64,000 bases of DNA from positions 992,001 to 1,056,000 of the forward strand of contig JAPNXP010000007.1 of the NCBI GenBank assembly GCA_028753945.1, read 5' to 3'. The notes under the pieces are model-generated. The model was not told where the DNA came from and did no database searches. It worked only from the letters and a program-made list of their open reading frames with translations. Origin of the DNA: Hexactinellida sp. DTS-2022 (taxonomy: Eukaryota > Porifera > Hexactinellida). Below are positions 56,801-64,000 of the stretch, piece after piece (within the stretch, counting starts at the first letter, position 1; each line of letters starts with the position of its first letter). Made by a program: the position numbers and the translations under genes.

Positions 56801-59800
56801 CTCCTGGATAATTCCTTGGTATGAACACCATGGTACCGTTAAAATGCGTTCGCCTTATCCGGAATTCGTATTAACCAATATCATTTGTATTGAAAAGGCT
56901 TGAAGGGGACTGAAATAGTGTTCGTATTAACCGTGTTCGTACTAACGAGGTTTTTATTATTTCTTTAAGTTGTAACTTTAGGAATTATTATATTCAAGTG
57001 CAGGCAACCTCACTTAACTGTACACTTTGGGCTATATTTGGGATTTAAGCTTTGTTTTTTAAAAGCCATAAACTTGAACAACAAGCACTCGTGAATACAA
57101 CTGTCCTCTATTCTATTGGGAATATTTAATTACACAATAAGGAGGCGTAACCTTTAACTGAACTCTTAAGTTTAGTTTCAATATAGTGTAATACAAACTT
57201 ATTATTTTGTAGAATTTACTAGGAAAAATATAATAATATTCCATCAGCAAAACACGTGATAATATAACGGGGATTCCCAAACAAAATTCATTTTACAATT
57301 AAAAAGGGAGATTACCTAGTATTATGACTGCTGAATATATTAGCATGGAATTAGTAATTAGGTTTATTTTGGTTGTTAGCACTATTGAATCATAATTATT
57401 TGTAGAGTCAGGTTACGTGAACCCCAGGGGGTTAAATATGTGATAAACAAAACAGGATCAAATTAAACAAGAAAATGGGAGAGTTTTTGTCTCTCTTTCT
57501 CAGTTTTGAAAAAAAAACTGTCAAATTTGAATTCCAGAGAAATTACTAAATTGTTTCTAGCTATGTAAGGTTAATTTGGTTAGTTTGTTAATATTTTCTT
57601 CTCATATACTATCTGAATTATATTTAATACTATGGGATTGTCTCACTAAACAATTGATCGCATTCTAATTGATTGATACCTTTGTGCACACTTAAACTTA
57701 TTTTCAAAATAAGCATACTTGTTTACCTATAATTCCCGTTGGAAGCTAGTTTATATCTGCATTTTCTATTCCCCCATCACTTTAATCTTTAATACAATTC
57801 GGTCAAACAAACAAACACACAACAATCGAGTTTTAATAATATAGATTATATTAATAAGCTATAAGTTATCCAAACAAATTCTTAACCAGAAATAAAATTG
57901 TGATTTTTAGATATTCCTGAAGGTTTAAATTAAGAGCATCCTTATATGTAGACCGTCTAGAAATAGACGGTCTATAAAAGCCCATACAAATAAGCCAAAA
58001 ATTTGTAGACCGTCTATAAATTCTGTAGACCACTTGCCCTGCTTTTTATGGGTAATACTAATGTATAGGGAATAAAACCTGGTCTATTTCTAGACGGTCT
58101 ACATATAAGATATCTCTTAAATTAAATATTTAGAAAAATTTTGTTTATTAGAATACTATGTAATATACCAAGTATACCAAGTTCCACTTATTTCTGATGA
58201 TTATTTTCTTATAGGACAAGTTATTTATCGGGACAAACACTTTATTCTATTCAATATAAATTATTACACAAACAACGGACATTTACTTTAAAAAACATGA
58301 AAAAATTAATTAATTATTATTCAATCATCTTAACAGATAATTTTAAATTAACCTATCTCTCTTATGAAAGTTATAAAAGGCTTGAATTAAACTAATGAAG
58401 TGGCGGTATTAATATTTTTCGTACCTTTTTTAACATATTTTTTTAATTTTTTTTCAAGAAAAATATTATTGTAATGAATTGGCGGTATTAATATTTTCAT
58501 GCCTTTTTTAAATACAAAAATATATCTAGCTCTTAATTAATAATATTTATTCAATTCATTTATTCAAATCTGAACAATCAATAACAACAAAAATATTTTC
58601 AACATGAGCAACAAAATATACAAGTATCTCATCTCTGCTACTACTTAATACTCCTCATGCAGAAGACGATCCACTTCAGTATTATTAGAAATATAGCGAA
58701 TACATCAGAGCTGCGGAGACTGTCATACTCCCCATTCCATCTGAATCCATTCTCTTCATCTCCATTCCATCTGAATCCATTCTCTTCATCTCCAGTGTAC
58801 TCTTCTGCTCCTACATTTGTAATCGATCGCTTTCGTTGATTTTCCCTTCGCGGGGATTTCATACGAATTGGTTCATCATTAATTGCTTTTTTGTCTAAAA
58901 TATATTCGAATACATCCGAACTCCTTTTCCCTGCTGATTCCAAATTGACCACTAGTGTGTCTATGTTGATGTTATTTATTGAAGACATCTCTCAGTTTGA
59001 AATCGTTGTTTATTAGGAGGTACCTTTTTAGGTATAAATCCCTTCAGTTCTATTTATACTACTCATCATGTTATTTACAGGTCAGTAAGAACTTACAGTA
59101 TTGATACTATGGGGTCAAGTGATTATGTAATAGTTTGTACCTGTAATTTACAGTAATCTATTTTACCTACAATATTTTAAATTTTTGCACTATTTCTAAC
59201 TCTAAGCAATACTCTTTTTGGAAATTTAATGTTCAGAAACTTCCAACCATCATCTTAAGAGTGATACAACATGCAACCCTATTTTCTATTGCGTTATTTA
59301 ATTGAATTAGTTAGCGTTAGCATTTGTAGATTACTCTGAACCCATAGCATGCAGTAAGTGCTATTTCCTAAATTTACATAAATTATTTGTTTGTGTATTT
59401 TGTTTATTAAACTGCCTTGAATAAATGATGTATGTGTCGTAATAATTTTAACAAGAGTTTATTACTATTCATATGTAAATCTACTCTTGGTATATTTTGT
59501 GTTCAATTTATTTGTATTTATTTATTAAAGAATTTATTAATTAATCACAAAATGAGTGACATTGATATGCTATCTAGTACAGTCGAATCAGGTTTTTTTC
59601 TAAAACTGGGTTATTCTAACTAATCGGTTTTCCTAACTAACTATTTATTCTAAATATGTAAGAAATTCCAATTTAGTTTTATTTCCATCGATTTATTCTA
59701 ACTATCGGATTTTTTCTTACTTTATTTCCATGCAAATAATTGTTTAGAAAAAAACAGTTCTGCTGTATATATCAAATATTAATATTACATATTTATTTAT

Positions 59801-62800
59801 TAACATTTTTCCTTTAGTTATTGAGGATACAGATCACATGAATATTATTGAGCATTATTTAATGGTAAGTTACAGGTCAATGGTTCTGACTAAAATTTTA
59901 GGTTTTTAATATGTGTGTTTCAATTTATAATTTAAATTACTGAGTATAAACTGACTAATTTTACTAATTGTGTAACATACTCTTTTAAGAGACAGTAGAA
60001 CCTCGTTAGCACGAACACCAAGGGACCATCAAAATCCGTTCGCCTTATCCGGAATTAATATTAACCAAAACAATTTGTATTGAAAAGCCTTTGAAGAGGA
60101 CTGTTCATATTAGCCGTGTTCGTAGTAACGAGGTTCGACTGTATGTAGTTTATGTTCCTATTAGTATTACTTATACTTAGCATCATAGACTTACATTATC
60201 AATTTCTACAAGAATATTACCTTTTGAACCCACAATAAGATTGATTTTAACAGTATTAATTAAGGAATTTACAAATATCGACCGGAAACAATATATCTCT
60301 TCGTTTCATTCTATTTTTATTAAGTTATTATGATTTGGATCCTGTTTCATATCGATCAACTCCTTAGATATTTAAACTTACGTAGTACGTTATTAATTTG
60401 GGGATTTTAACTTTACTAGAAAGTTTTTCAGATAAAAATACAATCTTTGTACTCACAACTTGTTTGTATTTACTTATACTTTATTATCTTTAATATATAG
60501 TAGATTCTCGTAATACGAACACCAGGTGACCGTCGAAAATTGTACGTTTCGTATTAACCGGATTCATTTACAGCACTTGTATAGATTATATTAGGGGAAT
60601 TAAACTTTGTTCACCTTAACCGATATTCGTACTAACGAGAGTCTATTATCGTGTTATAATTAACATTAAATGTTCCATTCTATTTAGAGTTTGGTAATAA
60701 TGGTGCGTAACGGCTCTTCAATGTCTGCTATTATTAAAAACCTGTTCCTACCATGGAGCTCTGATGAACTGATTAAAGAGTGAGTTTGGATCTTTGTCAA
60801 GAGTTACATTGTTAATAATAAACTTATCATTAATATAGTTAGTTAAGCTAGTTTAATTATTACCAATCTTTTGGATTTTCGAGAAAAAAAATTGTTTATA
60901 ATATTTACAGCAGGGTTGCCAATCCAATCCAATCGAGAAGATTTTCGATTGCCGATTGCTGCATTTTTCATCGATTGGATTATCGATTGGATTGGTTCGA
61001 TTTTTATCAATTGGATTGCAATCGATGAATTTTCATCGATTTTTTCGATTGTTTGTTTTTTCAATTTCTAAATAATGCCAAAATTTAAAATGCTCAATTG
61101 CTCGTCAATTAAACCCAATAATATATGTTTTAAGTTTGAACATACGATGAAACATAACTCTTTTTGATATAATACTGAGGAGTAATCGATCGAAAAAAAT
61201 CGGAGAAACAATCCAAAAAAATCGATGATATTTTGGATTGTCGATTGCGATTGGATTGTCATCCGAATAATCGATTGTCGAAATTTGGATTGCCGATTGT
61301 CCAAATTTGGCTCGATTGGATTGGATTGTCGATTGGATTGGATTGGATTGGCAACCCTGATTTACAGGTATTATGCTCTCTTAGCTTTTTAGAGTTAGTA
61401 CAGTATCAACTTTTCTAAATTGTGACACATTGTCTAATTTCAGAAAAAGTGATACCTGTAAAATGTATCACATTTTCAAATAGACGTTCTTCTTATATAC
61501 AAGAAAATGTCAAGCGATTATTTCCGATGTAATTAGTCCCTCTAAATCTGGTAAAAATCAATCACGATCTCAAAAATTTCCTTTTCATTCACTCCGCTTA
61601 ACTTGGGACTATTCTAAAGATCCCCAATATATTACCCATACTAATATTTATTCGGTTATCCAAATTTCACGGAGTTTACTACAGTTTCTATATCCTTGTC
61701 CGTGTTAATAGATAGACATATTAATAGTTATGATAAATAGAACATATTACTTCGATTTGTGAGTCTTTAACAATTTATTCTGTAGAGAGTATCTTTCTAA
61801 CAGCTCAAGATCACCGACGAAGTCAGATAGAGAAGTAGTCGGAATACAAAGTTAGTCTTTTTTTATTAAATTACTTAATTGTGCACTGATATTCTACAGG
61901 AATATTTGAGTTGAGCCATTAATAGAATTAAAATCTAGGGCTGAAACGAATATACCGAATATTCGAATATTCGTTCGTTTCGAAACGAATATTCGTTTGG
62001 ACAAATATTAGATTGAAACGGATATTCGTTGACTACTTTTGGACAACAACATGACTTTTTTTAGCTTGGAATGATAGTAAATATAAATTCCTATCTAAAC
62101 TAGCTGATTATTAACTAACTTGTGTCTAATACACTTTTTAACTATTATTAAACCATTGTAACACTAACAAACACCTATTTCCCTATGTATTTTGTGTCTT
62201 GAATTTGATTTAATGCTTAGTCATCCAAACGAACGAATATTCGTTCGTTTAGAAAAAAAATTGTTCATTACATTTCGAATATTCGTTTCAGCCCTATTAA
62301 AATCCAATCCTGTTATATCAAAATGGTATGAAATCTGATATATTAGATTAATAAAATATCCAAACGAAACGTCTTATTAATTCAAACTCTGCTTACTCAT
62401 CGATTTTAGTTAGAGGTCAAAGATACCCGTATCTAATAGGGAAATTCTCCTATTTTTGTAAATTATGCATTCAAACAATTTTTTGTTTACTATTCATTCC
62501 TCATTATAAAGTAATACAAAACAGCATTCAGCGTTGAAAATAATTACAGTAGAACCGCATAATCCGACCCTCTATAATCCGGAATTCAGCAGAACCGACA
62601 CTTTATCCTTATCCCAATGAGCGTCGGAGTATGCATAATCCGACAATTTGGCAAACGGACATTTTTTCCCTATCCCAACGGGTGTCGGATTAGACAGGTT
62701 CTACTGTACAATTAATTAATTCTCCTTGTTTGTACTTTCGAGAGTGCTAGGTACTTTAAAATATTAATCTCAAGGATGGATTCGGTTAACCGGCTAACCG

Positions 62801-63268
62801 GTTAACCGTTGCTGACATCGGTTAACGGTTAGAGATTTTATTGACCAGTTAGCCGGTCTGTTGAATATAAACAGATTTATTGGGAAATTAATGTATAAAG
62901 TATTAAATTTTTTTGAATTCTATCAGAATATGAGTCCTAAATCCATTTCTCATCACCACTTAATAAATTTTCTTAGACAACATTGATTTAAATTTACCTA
63001 AAGCACGAAATATATCAGTTAATATACTTTATACTTTATACAGCTGAGTCTTATTCTGTAGTATAATCAAATTTTTATAAAGGATTTATTGTATTGAGTA
63101 GGATGGGCGGTTAACCGGTTAACCGTGGCGAGAGATCGAATTGTAACCGTAGCATCAGTTCGGTTAACCAACCCCATCCTTGAAATATCTATGTTTCCTT
63201 CAAAGGCATCAATGAACTCTTGCATCTAATTATTATCTGCTGACCGTTTGTACATTTCAGGTTTCTAA
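47815..63268 (+). CDS. Unrecognised eight-exon gene, 186-aa product
   Basis: Exons at 47815-47926, 54388-54479, 55878-55958, 56397-56460, 59818-59864, 60688-60779, 61786-61850 and 63261-63268 all have GT/AG sites and compatible phases (561 nt, 187 codons with stop). The start is METVQLDARILAKADLMKIS; exon 2 has LSLVQGLLNLLFPGPYDNWN; exons 3-4 give LKSMWLGEPTKLILRSYYQL and LERHIKNRPDMKEVLPPLP; the tail is SRSPTKSDREVVGIQSF. Exon 1 could use GTTAGT at 47923, but GTGAGT at 47927 is stronger and keeps the phase with exon 2. AATAAA follows the stop at about 63278. The product looks soluble and mostly helical. No family was recognised. The fit of eight independent phases is the main evidence; the link between exons 1 and 2 across 6.5 kb is the weakest. 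Its introns hold three other genes. Confidence 0.68.
48400..48700. repeat. Dispersed repeat copy (GTTTACCTATTATAA / GGTCTCGGTCGC family)
   Basis: The order GGTCTCGGTCGCTTTGCGAC, CTTACTCCTCAC, then the reverse copy of the GTAAACAAGTATGCTGAACA segment repeats what is seen at 4445-4800. Helitron-type non-autonomous material is likely but not proven. 48780-48830 adds a CCGCGCTACGCGCG hairpin of the kind found near Helitron 3' ends. Confidence 0.5.
48951..49270. mobile_element. hAT-type MITE, 320 bp (CAGGGGTTTATC family)
   Basis: The termini are CAGGGGTTTATCTAGG and CCTAGATAAACCCCTG. A perfect 8-bp target duplication ATCTAGGC lies at 48943-48950 and 49271-49278. This is the best-preserved copy of a family also seen at 43712 and as fragments at 6.7-7.6 kb. 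Confidence 0.93.
49279..50299. other. Intronic stretch without recognisable features
   Basis: AT-rich sequence inside intron 1 of the eight-exon gene, left of the inverted duplication. No repeat family or ORF with support was identified. Confidence 0.5.
50625..51458. mobile_element. hAT-type element, 834 bp, in left arm of the inverted duplication
   Basis: The termini are CAGGCTTGCGTGGATATGG and, in reverse, CACGGCAAGCCTG. The flanking 8-mers ACAAAAGA (50617-50624) and ACAAAATA (51459-51466) differ at one base. It is absent from the right arm, so it inserted after the duplication. Subterminal GGATATCCATGGATGG repeats are present. 51120-51274 contains a 50-codon open stretch ending in TAA that reads PKISRDGLFKKLGFVIEPNN; it may be a transposase or captured-gene remnant. 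Confidence 0.85.
51499..51506 (+). promoter_or_regulatory. TATA box for the left inverted-pair gene
   Basis: TATAAATA lies 71 bp upstream of the ATG at 51577. The mirrored position in the right arm reads TTATAAGTTATAC and no longer has a canonical TATA, so the two copies may differ in promoter strength. Confidence 0.55.
51577..52005 (+). CDS. Small Cys-rich single-pass membrane protein with PPxY motif (copy 1)
   Basis: 142 aa, single exon. Residues 1-25 (SVSLLLFILLSLQ core) look like a signal peptide ending near CYG. A second hydrophobic stretch at about 32-58 contains a CCCCCCYYC run typical of palmitoylated or Cys-rich membrane segments. The cytosolic tail carries TRSNSTPEQ, VVYVFVPVDTN and the terminal LPPTYAEAL, a PPxY ligand for WW domains of Nedd4-type ubiquitin ligases. 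Signal peptide, Cys-rich membrane segment and PPxY tail resemble the WBP1/VOPP1/Shisa type of adaptor; membership is not claimed. It faces its paralogue at 52821-53333 tail to tail, and both lie inside an intron of the eight-exon gene. Confidence 0.8.
   Translation: MQQRRISVSLLLFILLSLQCELCYGNFKSFLGLLASPFCFGCFATTVCCCCCCYYCIINEPESVQTVARPIAHENPPAPVRTRSNSTPEQVTNVVYVFVPVDTNTSAVNTSGNEVFPVTPYPNLSLPPTYAEALERHTQGDI
52126..52270. mobile_element. Tigger-type MITE in the spacer, left copy
   Basis: Left GGCTTTCGTTAATACAACGC; right GTTCATATTAACGGAATTTTGCTGTA. Interior AATGCATGCAATTGACT. Ends degraded. Confidence 0.65.
52550..52705. mobile_element. Tigger-type MITE in the spacer, right copy
   Basis: Left CAGTAGACTCTCGTTAATAC; right GTATTAACGAATACTATA. 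Interior GTCACTTGCATGCATTTGTA is the reverse of the matching segment in the copy at 52126-52270, so the spacer itself is partly symmetrical. Confidence 0.78.
52821..53333 (-). CDS. Small Cys-rich single-pass membrane protein with PPxY motif (copy 2)
   Basis: 170 aa, ATG at 53333, single exon. Same plan as copy 1: signal peptide (SVSLLLLFVLSLQ), Cys-rich membrane segment (LCCFISMLICCCCRCC), basic Ser/Arg-rich linker and terminal LPPTYAEAL PPxY motif. The linker is 28 residues longer, with two tandem copies of NSRPQRxAKNA that copy 1 lacks. The last ~60 residues are nearly identical to copy 1 while the N-terminal halves have diverged, in line with conversion across the inverted repeat. Likely a membrane adaptor for WW-domain proteins; no family is asserted. 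Confidence 0.8.
   Translation of the reverse strand: MGQRSISVSLLLLFVLSLQCKLCCGNSNSFLGLIPPFCLCCFISMLICCCCRCCYDIITESERVPTVARPIARANPPSPVRTRTRSNSRPQRAAKNANIRNSRPQRVAKNATNSTPEQVTNVVYVFVPVDTNTSAVNTSGNEVFPVTPYPNLSLPPTYAEALERHTQGDT
53786..54387. other. Intronic flank of the inverted duplication
   Basis: AT-rich, with another AAGATGATGAATAAAT/CATCATCTCC pair around 53990-54040 related to the arm sequence, and a (GTT)n microsatellite at 54351-54376 just before exon 2 of the host gene. No gene is seen. Confidence 0.5.
54761..54808. repeat. Perfect 48-bp palindrome
   Basis: Two 24-base arms (CTTATTACAGAGGTTTACTG then AAGG, and the exact complement) meet with no spacer. It is probably a collapsed MITE, since CAGAGGTTTACTG resembles the CAG..GGTTTTACTG termini of the 100-bp element at 26134. 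Confidence 0.92.
54989..55133. mobile_element. MITE homologous to the Helentron-intron MITE
   Basis: TTTACTTATCCACCGATCAT is mirrored by ATGATCGGTGGATAAGTAAA. The interior has the same CGCTACTTTCTACCGAT and ATCGGTAGAAA arms as 27674-27824. Confidence 0.88.
55686..55827. mobile_element. Tigger-type MITE (CAGTGCAACCTCGATTA family)
   Basis: CAGTGCAACCTCGATTAGCT is mirrored by GATATTCGAAGTTACACTG, with TA on both sides. The interior TTGCTGGTCCCAATGTT matches the half copy at 7822-7910. Confidence 0.87.
56612..56956. mobile_element. Tigger-type MITE with nested insertion
   Basis: Left CAGTAGAACCTCGTTAGTAC; right reversed GTTCGTACTAACGAGG. It is split by about 180 bp (56640-56819) of the repeat that also occurs at 8140-8330 (GAGCGTCTCGCGCTCCTGG). 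The host sequence resumes with GAACACCATGGTACCGTT. Confidence 0.78.
57710..57846 (-). repeat. Helitron-like terminus, reverse orientation
   Basis: The reverse strand reads TCTATATTATTAAAACTCGA followed by a GTTT-rich run, CCGAATTGTATTAAAG, GATGGGGGAA and then GTAAACAAGTATGCTTA. The same order (GTTT run, CGAATTGTATTAGAGTGAT, GGGGG, AAACTAG, GTAAACAAGTATGCTGA) occurs inside each 1.42-kb array unit, linking that array to this element family. Confidence 0.55.
57948..58112. mobile_element. Palindromic MITE (TAGACCGTCTAGAAATAGAC family)
   Basis: The termini CTTATATGTAGACCGTCTAG and its complement enclose further inverted GTAGACCGTCTATAAA copies. A fragment of the same sequence (ACCGTCTATTTCTAGAC) sits in eS1 intron 2 at about 45557. 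Confidence 0.8.
58641..58988 (-). CDS. Small protein with tandem GDEENGFRWN repeat and C-terminal membrane segment
   Basis: 115 aa, single exon. TATAAATA on the minus strand at 59058-59051 and AATAAA at 58564-58559 support a short transcription unit. The N-terminal half is polar, with a basic patch (KSPRRENQRKR); two tandem copies of GDEENGFRWN follow at about 67-86. Residues about 96-110 (FAIFLIILKWIVFCM) could span a membrane, leaving a very short tail, as in tail-anchored proteins. It is nested antisense within an intron of the eight-exon gene. No family was recognised. Confidence 0.55.
   Translation of the reverse strand: MSSINNINIDTLVVNLESAGKRSSDVFEYILDKKAINDEPIRMKSPRRENQRKRSITNVGAEEYTGDEENGFRWNGDEENGFRWNGEYDSLRSSDVFAIFLIILKWIVFCMRSIK
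59578..59766. mobile_element. MITE (CAGTCGAAACTGG family), second copy
   Basis: CAGTCGAATCAGGTTTTTTT is mirrored by AAAAAACAGTTCTGCTGTA. The interior CTAACTAACTATTTATTCTA is shared with the element in eS1 intron 1. It lies about 50 bp before exon 5 of the eight-exon gene. Confidence 0.82.
59993..60141. mobile_element. Tigger-type MITE
   Basis: CAGTAGAACCTCGTTAGCAC is mirrored by GTAGTAACGAGGTTCGACTG and followed by TA; the base pair before the left end is GA rather than TA. Same family as 43043 and 56612. Confidence 0.87.
60497..60647. mobile_element. Tigger-type MITE, ends decayed
   Basis: TAGTAGATTCTCGTAATACG is mirrored by CGTACTAACGAGAGTCTATTA. It lies about 40 bp upstream of exon 6 of the eight-exon gene. 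Confidence 0.78.
60911..61359. mobile_element. hAT-type MITE, 449 bp (CAGGGTTGCC family)
   Basis: The termini are CAGGGTTGCCAATCC and GGATTGGCAACCCTG. A perfect 8-bp target duplication ATTTACAG lies at 60903-60910 and 61360-61367. It is collinear with 8850-9337 apart from small indels in the ATCGATTGG repeats. Confidence 0.95.
61935..62295. mobile_element. hAT-type MITE (AGGGCTGAAACGAATAT family)
   Basis: AGGGCTGAAACGAATAT is mirrored by ATATTCGTTTCAGCCCT. The flanks ATTAAAAT at 61927-61934 and 62296-62303 form an 8-bp duplication. The interior is dominated by CGAATATTCG palindromes. Confidence 0.88.
62547..62706. mobile_element. Tigger-type MITE (CAGTAGAACCGCATAATCCG family)
   Basis: The left CAGTAGAACCGCATAATCCG and right CGGATTAGACAGGTTCTACTG are near-complements, with TA on both sides. 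Confidence 0.88.
62774..63183. mobile_element. hAT-like element (CAAGGATGG, GGTTAACCGG repeats)
   Basis: CAAGGATGGATTCGGTTAAC is mirrored by GTTAACCAACCCCATCCTTG. The flanking sequences ATTAATCT and AAATATCT agree only partly. The subterminal regions consist of GGTTAACCGG palindromes. Confidence 0.75.
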
Positions 63269-63417
63269 ATTTAACCAATAAATAGTTTGTCTATGACAAG
63301 AATGCAAGTTATCATTCCATTTGATGTTGATGTATAGCGAATTCTACCACAAGTATACATATATTGAATGTTGGATTCATTATTTACTATTTCGCTACTT
63401 TCCAACATACAAATTTC

Positions 63418-64000
63418 ATGGCTGAATATGAATCGTTTGATTCTTTTGATCCTGGTGAGGAAGATATCGATATATTCTCGTCGATTGAAACGGAAATTCA
63501 CTTAGTTTTCACTGACTTATTAGAATCCGTGGCTAGGAGGAGGGACCTGTTATTAGAGAAACTGAATCAGATACGGATTAGCTATGAGGAGAGAGCGAGA
63601 ATTCGAAGAGAGGAGATGGAAGATCTCATCGCTCTGAAAGACAGAATTCAACAAGGAAATAGATCTTCTCTCTTGTTATCCTATAAAGTTAAGATTTCCT
63701 TTCTTGAAAAAATCGAGAATGTAGTTGGACAGTTCGGCCACCCTCTCTGTCTGCCTGTTCCTGTATTCAACTGCGAGTGCAGTGGTCTCCTTGCGAAAAT
63801 CGCGAAATTAGGATGTGTCGCTGATGTAGGGAATATGTACATTCAGAAGAACTGTCTCTACCGATCGATTGGTAGGGCTGGCTCTGGAAAGAAAGAGTTT
63901 AATAATCCGAGAAGTATCTATTTATCTGAAAAAAGAAATGAACTCTTTATCGTTGACGCCGGAAATACGAGAATAAAGATTCTAACTCTGCCTCGTTTGG
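63418..64000 (+). CDS. Coiled-coil/NHL-repeat protein, 5' part (runs off right edge)
   Basis: The ATG at 63418 opens a frame of 194 codons that continues past the edge. The N terminus is acidic (FDPGEEDID). Residues about 25-110 are charged and heptad-like (ARRRDLLLEKLNQIR, RRREEMEDLIALKDRI), consistent with a coiled coil. From about residue 155 the pattern RSIGRAGSGKKEFNNPRSIY then ELFIVDAGNTRIKIL is a first NHL blade. The order matches the complete gene at 11607-12854, including the absence of RING and B-box, so the two are probably members of one expanded family in opposite orientation at either end of the window. Confidence 0.87.
   Translation, partial: MAEYESFDSFDPGEEDIDIFSSIETEIHLVFTDLLESVARRRDLLLEKLNQIRISYEERARIRREEMEDLIALKDRIQQGNRSSLLLSYKVKISFLEKIENVVGQFGHPLCLPVPVFNCECSGLLAKIAKLGCVADVGNMYIQKNCLYRSIGRAGSGKKEFNNPRSIYLSEKRNELFIVDAGNTRIKILTLPRL

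Noticed and set aside
58657-58839. A forward frame opposite the 58641-58988 gene.
   Set aside because: Shadow of the tandem repeat; the reverse strand has the TATA box, the ATG and the poly-A signal.

Overview
The window looks like a metazoan nuclear chromosome. It is AT-rich and intron-containing, holds conserved animal housekeeping genes (ribosomal protein eS1/RPS3A, AHSA1, the terminal exon of UBE2N), and is packed with DNA transposons. A NACHT-ATPase (NLR-type) gene, two coiled-coil/NHL-repeat genes and an OTU-bearing Helentron together suggest an early-branching animal, most likely a demosponge. That assignment is inference from gene content; no species-specific marker was recognised.

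Layout: 1-2578 (minus) is the 5' part of a NACHT gene that runs off the left edge. 2.6-9.6 kb is repeats only: foldback elements, with hAT MITEs nested inside two of them. 11.6-12.9 kb (minus) is an intact single-exon coiled-coil/NHL gene. 14.97-15.17 kb (minus) is the last exon of UBE2N with no visible upstream exons. 15.6-24.5 kb is a repeat block: palindromic 60-65 bp VNTRs plus long units of about 1.42 kb (type A) and 1.62 kb (type B) in tandem. 25.3-34.9 kb holds an apparently intact autonomous Helentron whose exons splice in frame to about 2,369 aa. It has an N-terminal hydrophobic segment with a 2A-like NPGP motif, zinc-ribbon cysteines, a Rep (HUH-Y2) domain, a PIF1 helicase, an AP-type endonuclease and an OTU protease. 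About 860 nt after its stop, on the same strand, lies a sequence that meets every core and pairing rule of a type III hammerhead ribozyme. The 1.4-1.6 kb units resume on the far side (35.8-39.06 kb).

39.2-47 kb is a gene cluster: a two-exon ankyrin/SOCS-box protein (plus), AHSA1 (plus, intronless) and RPS3A (plus, three coding exons with MITEs in its introns). From 47.8 to 63.3 kb, eight small exons join in phase to an unrecognised 186-aa protein. Its introns contain a large inverted duplication with two convergent small membrane-protein genes carrying PPxY motifs, and a further small gene at 58.6-59.0 kb (minus). A second coiled-coil/NHL gene begins at 63.4 kb and runs off the right edge.

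Mobile-element families recur: hAT-type MITEs with 8-bp target duplications, Tigger/pogo-type MITEs with TA duplications, long foldbacks, and fragments resembling Helitron ends. The most notable observations are the hammerhead ribozyme next to the Helentron, the 2A-like signal at the Helentron N terminus, the tandem units on both sides of it, and the palindromic gene pair nested in a long intron.
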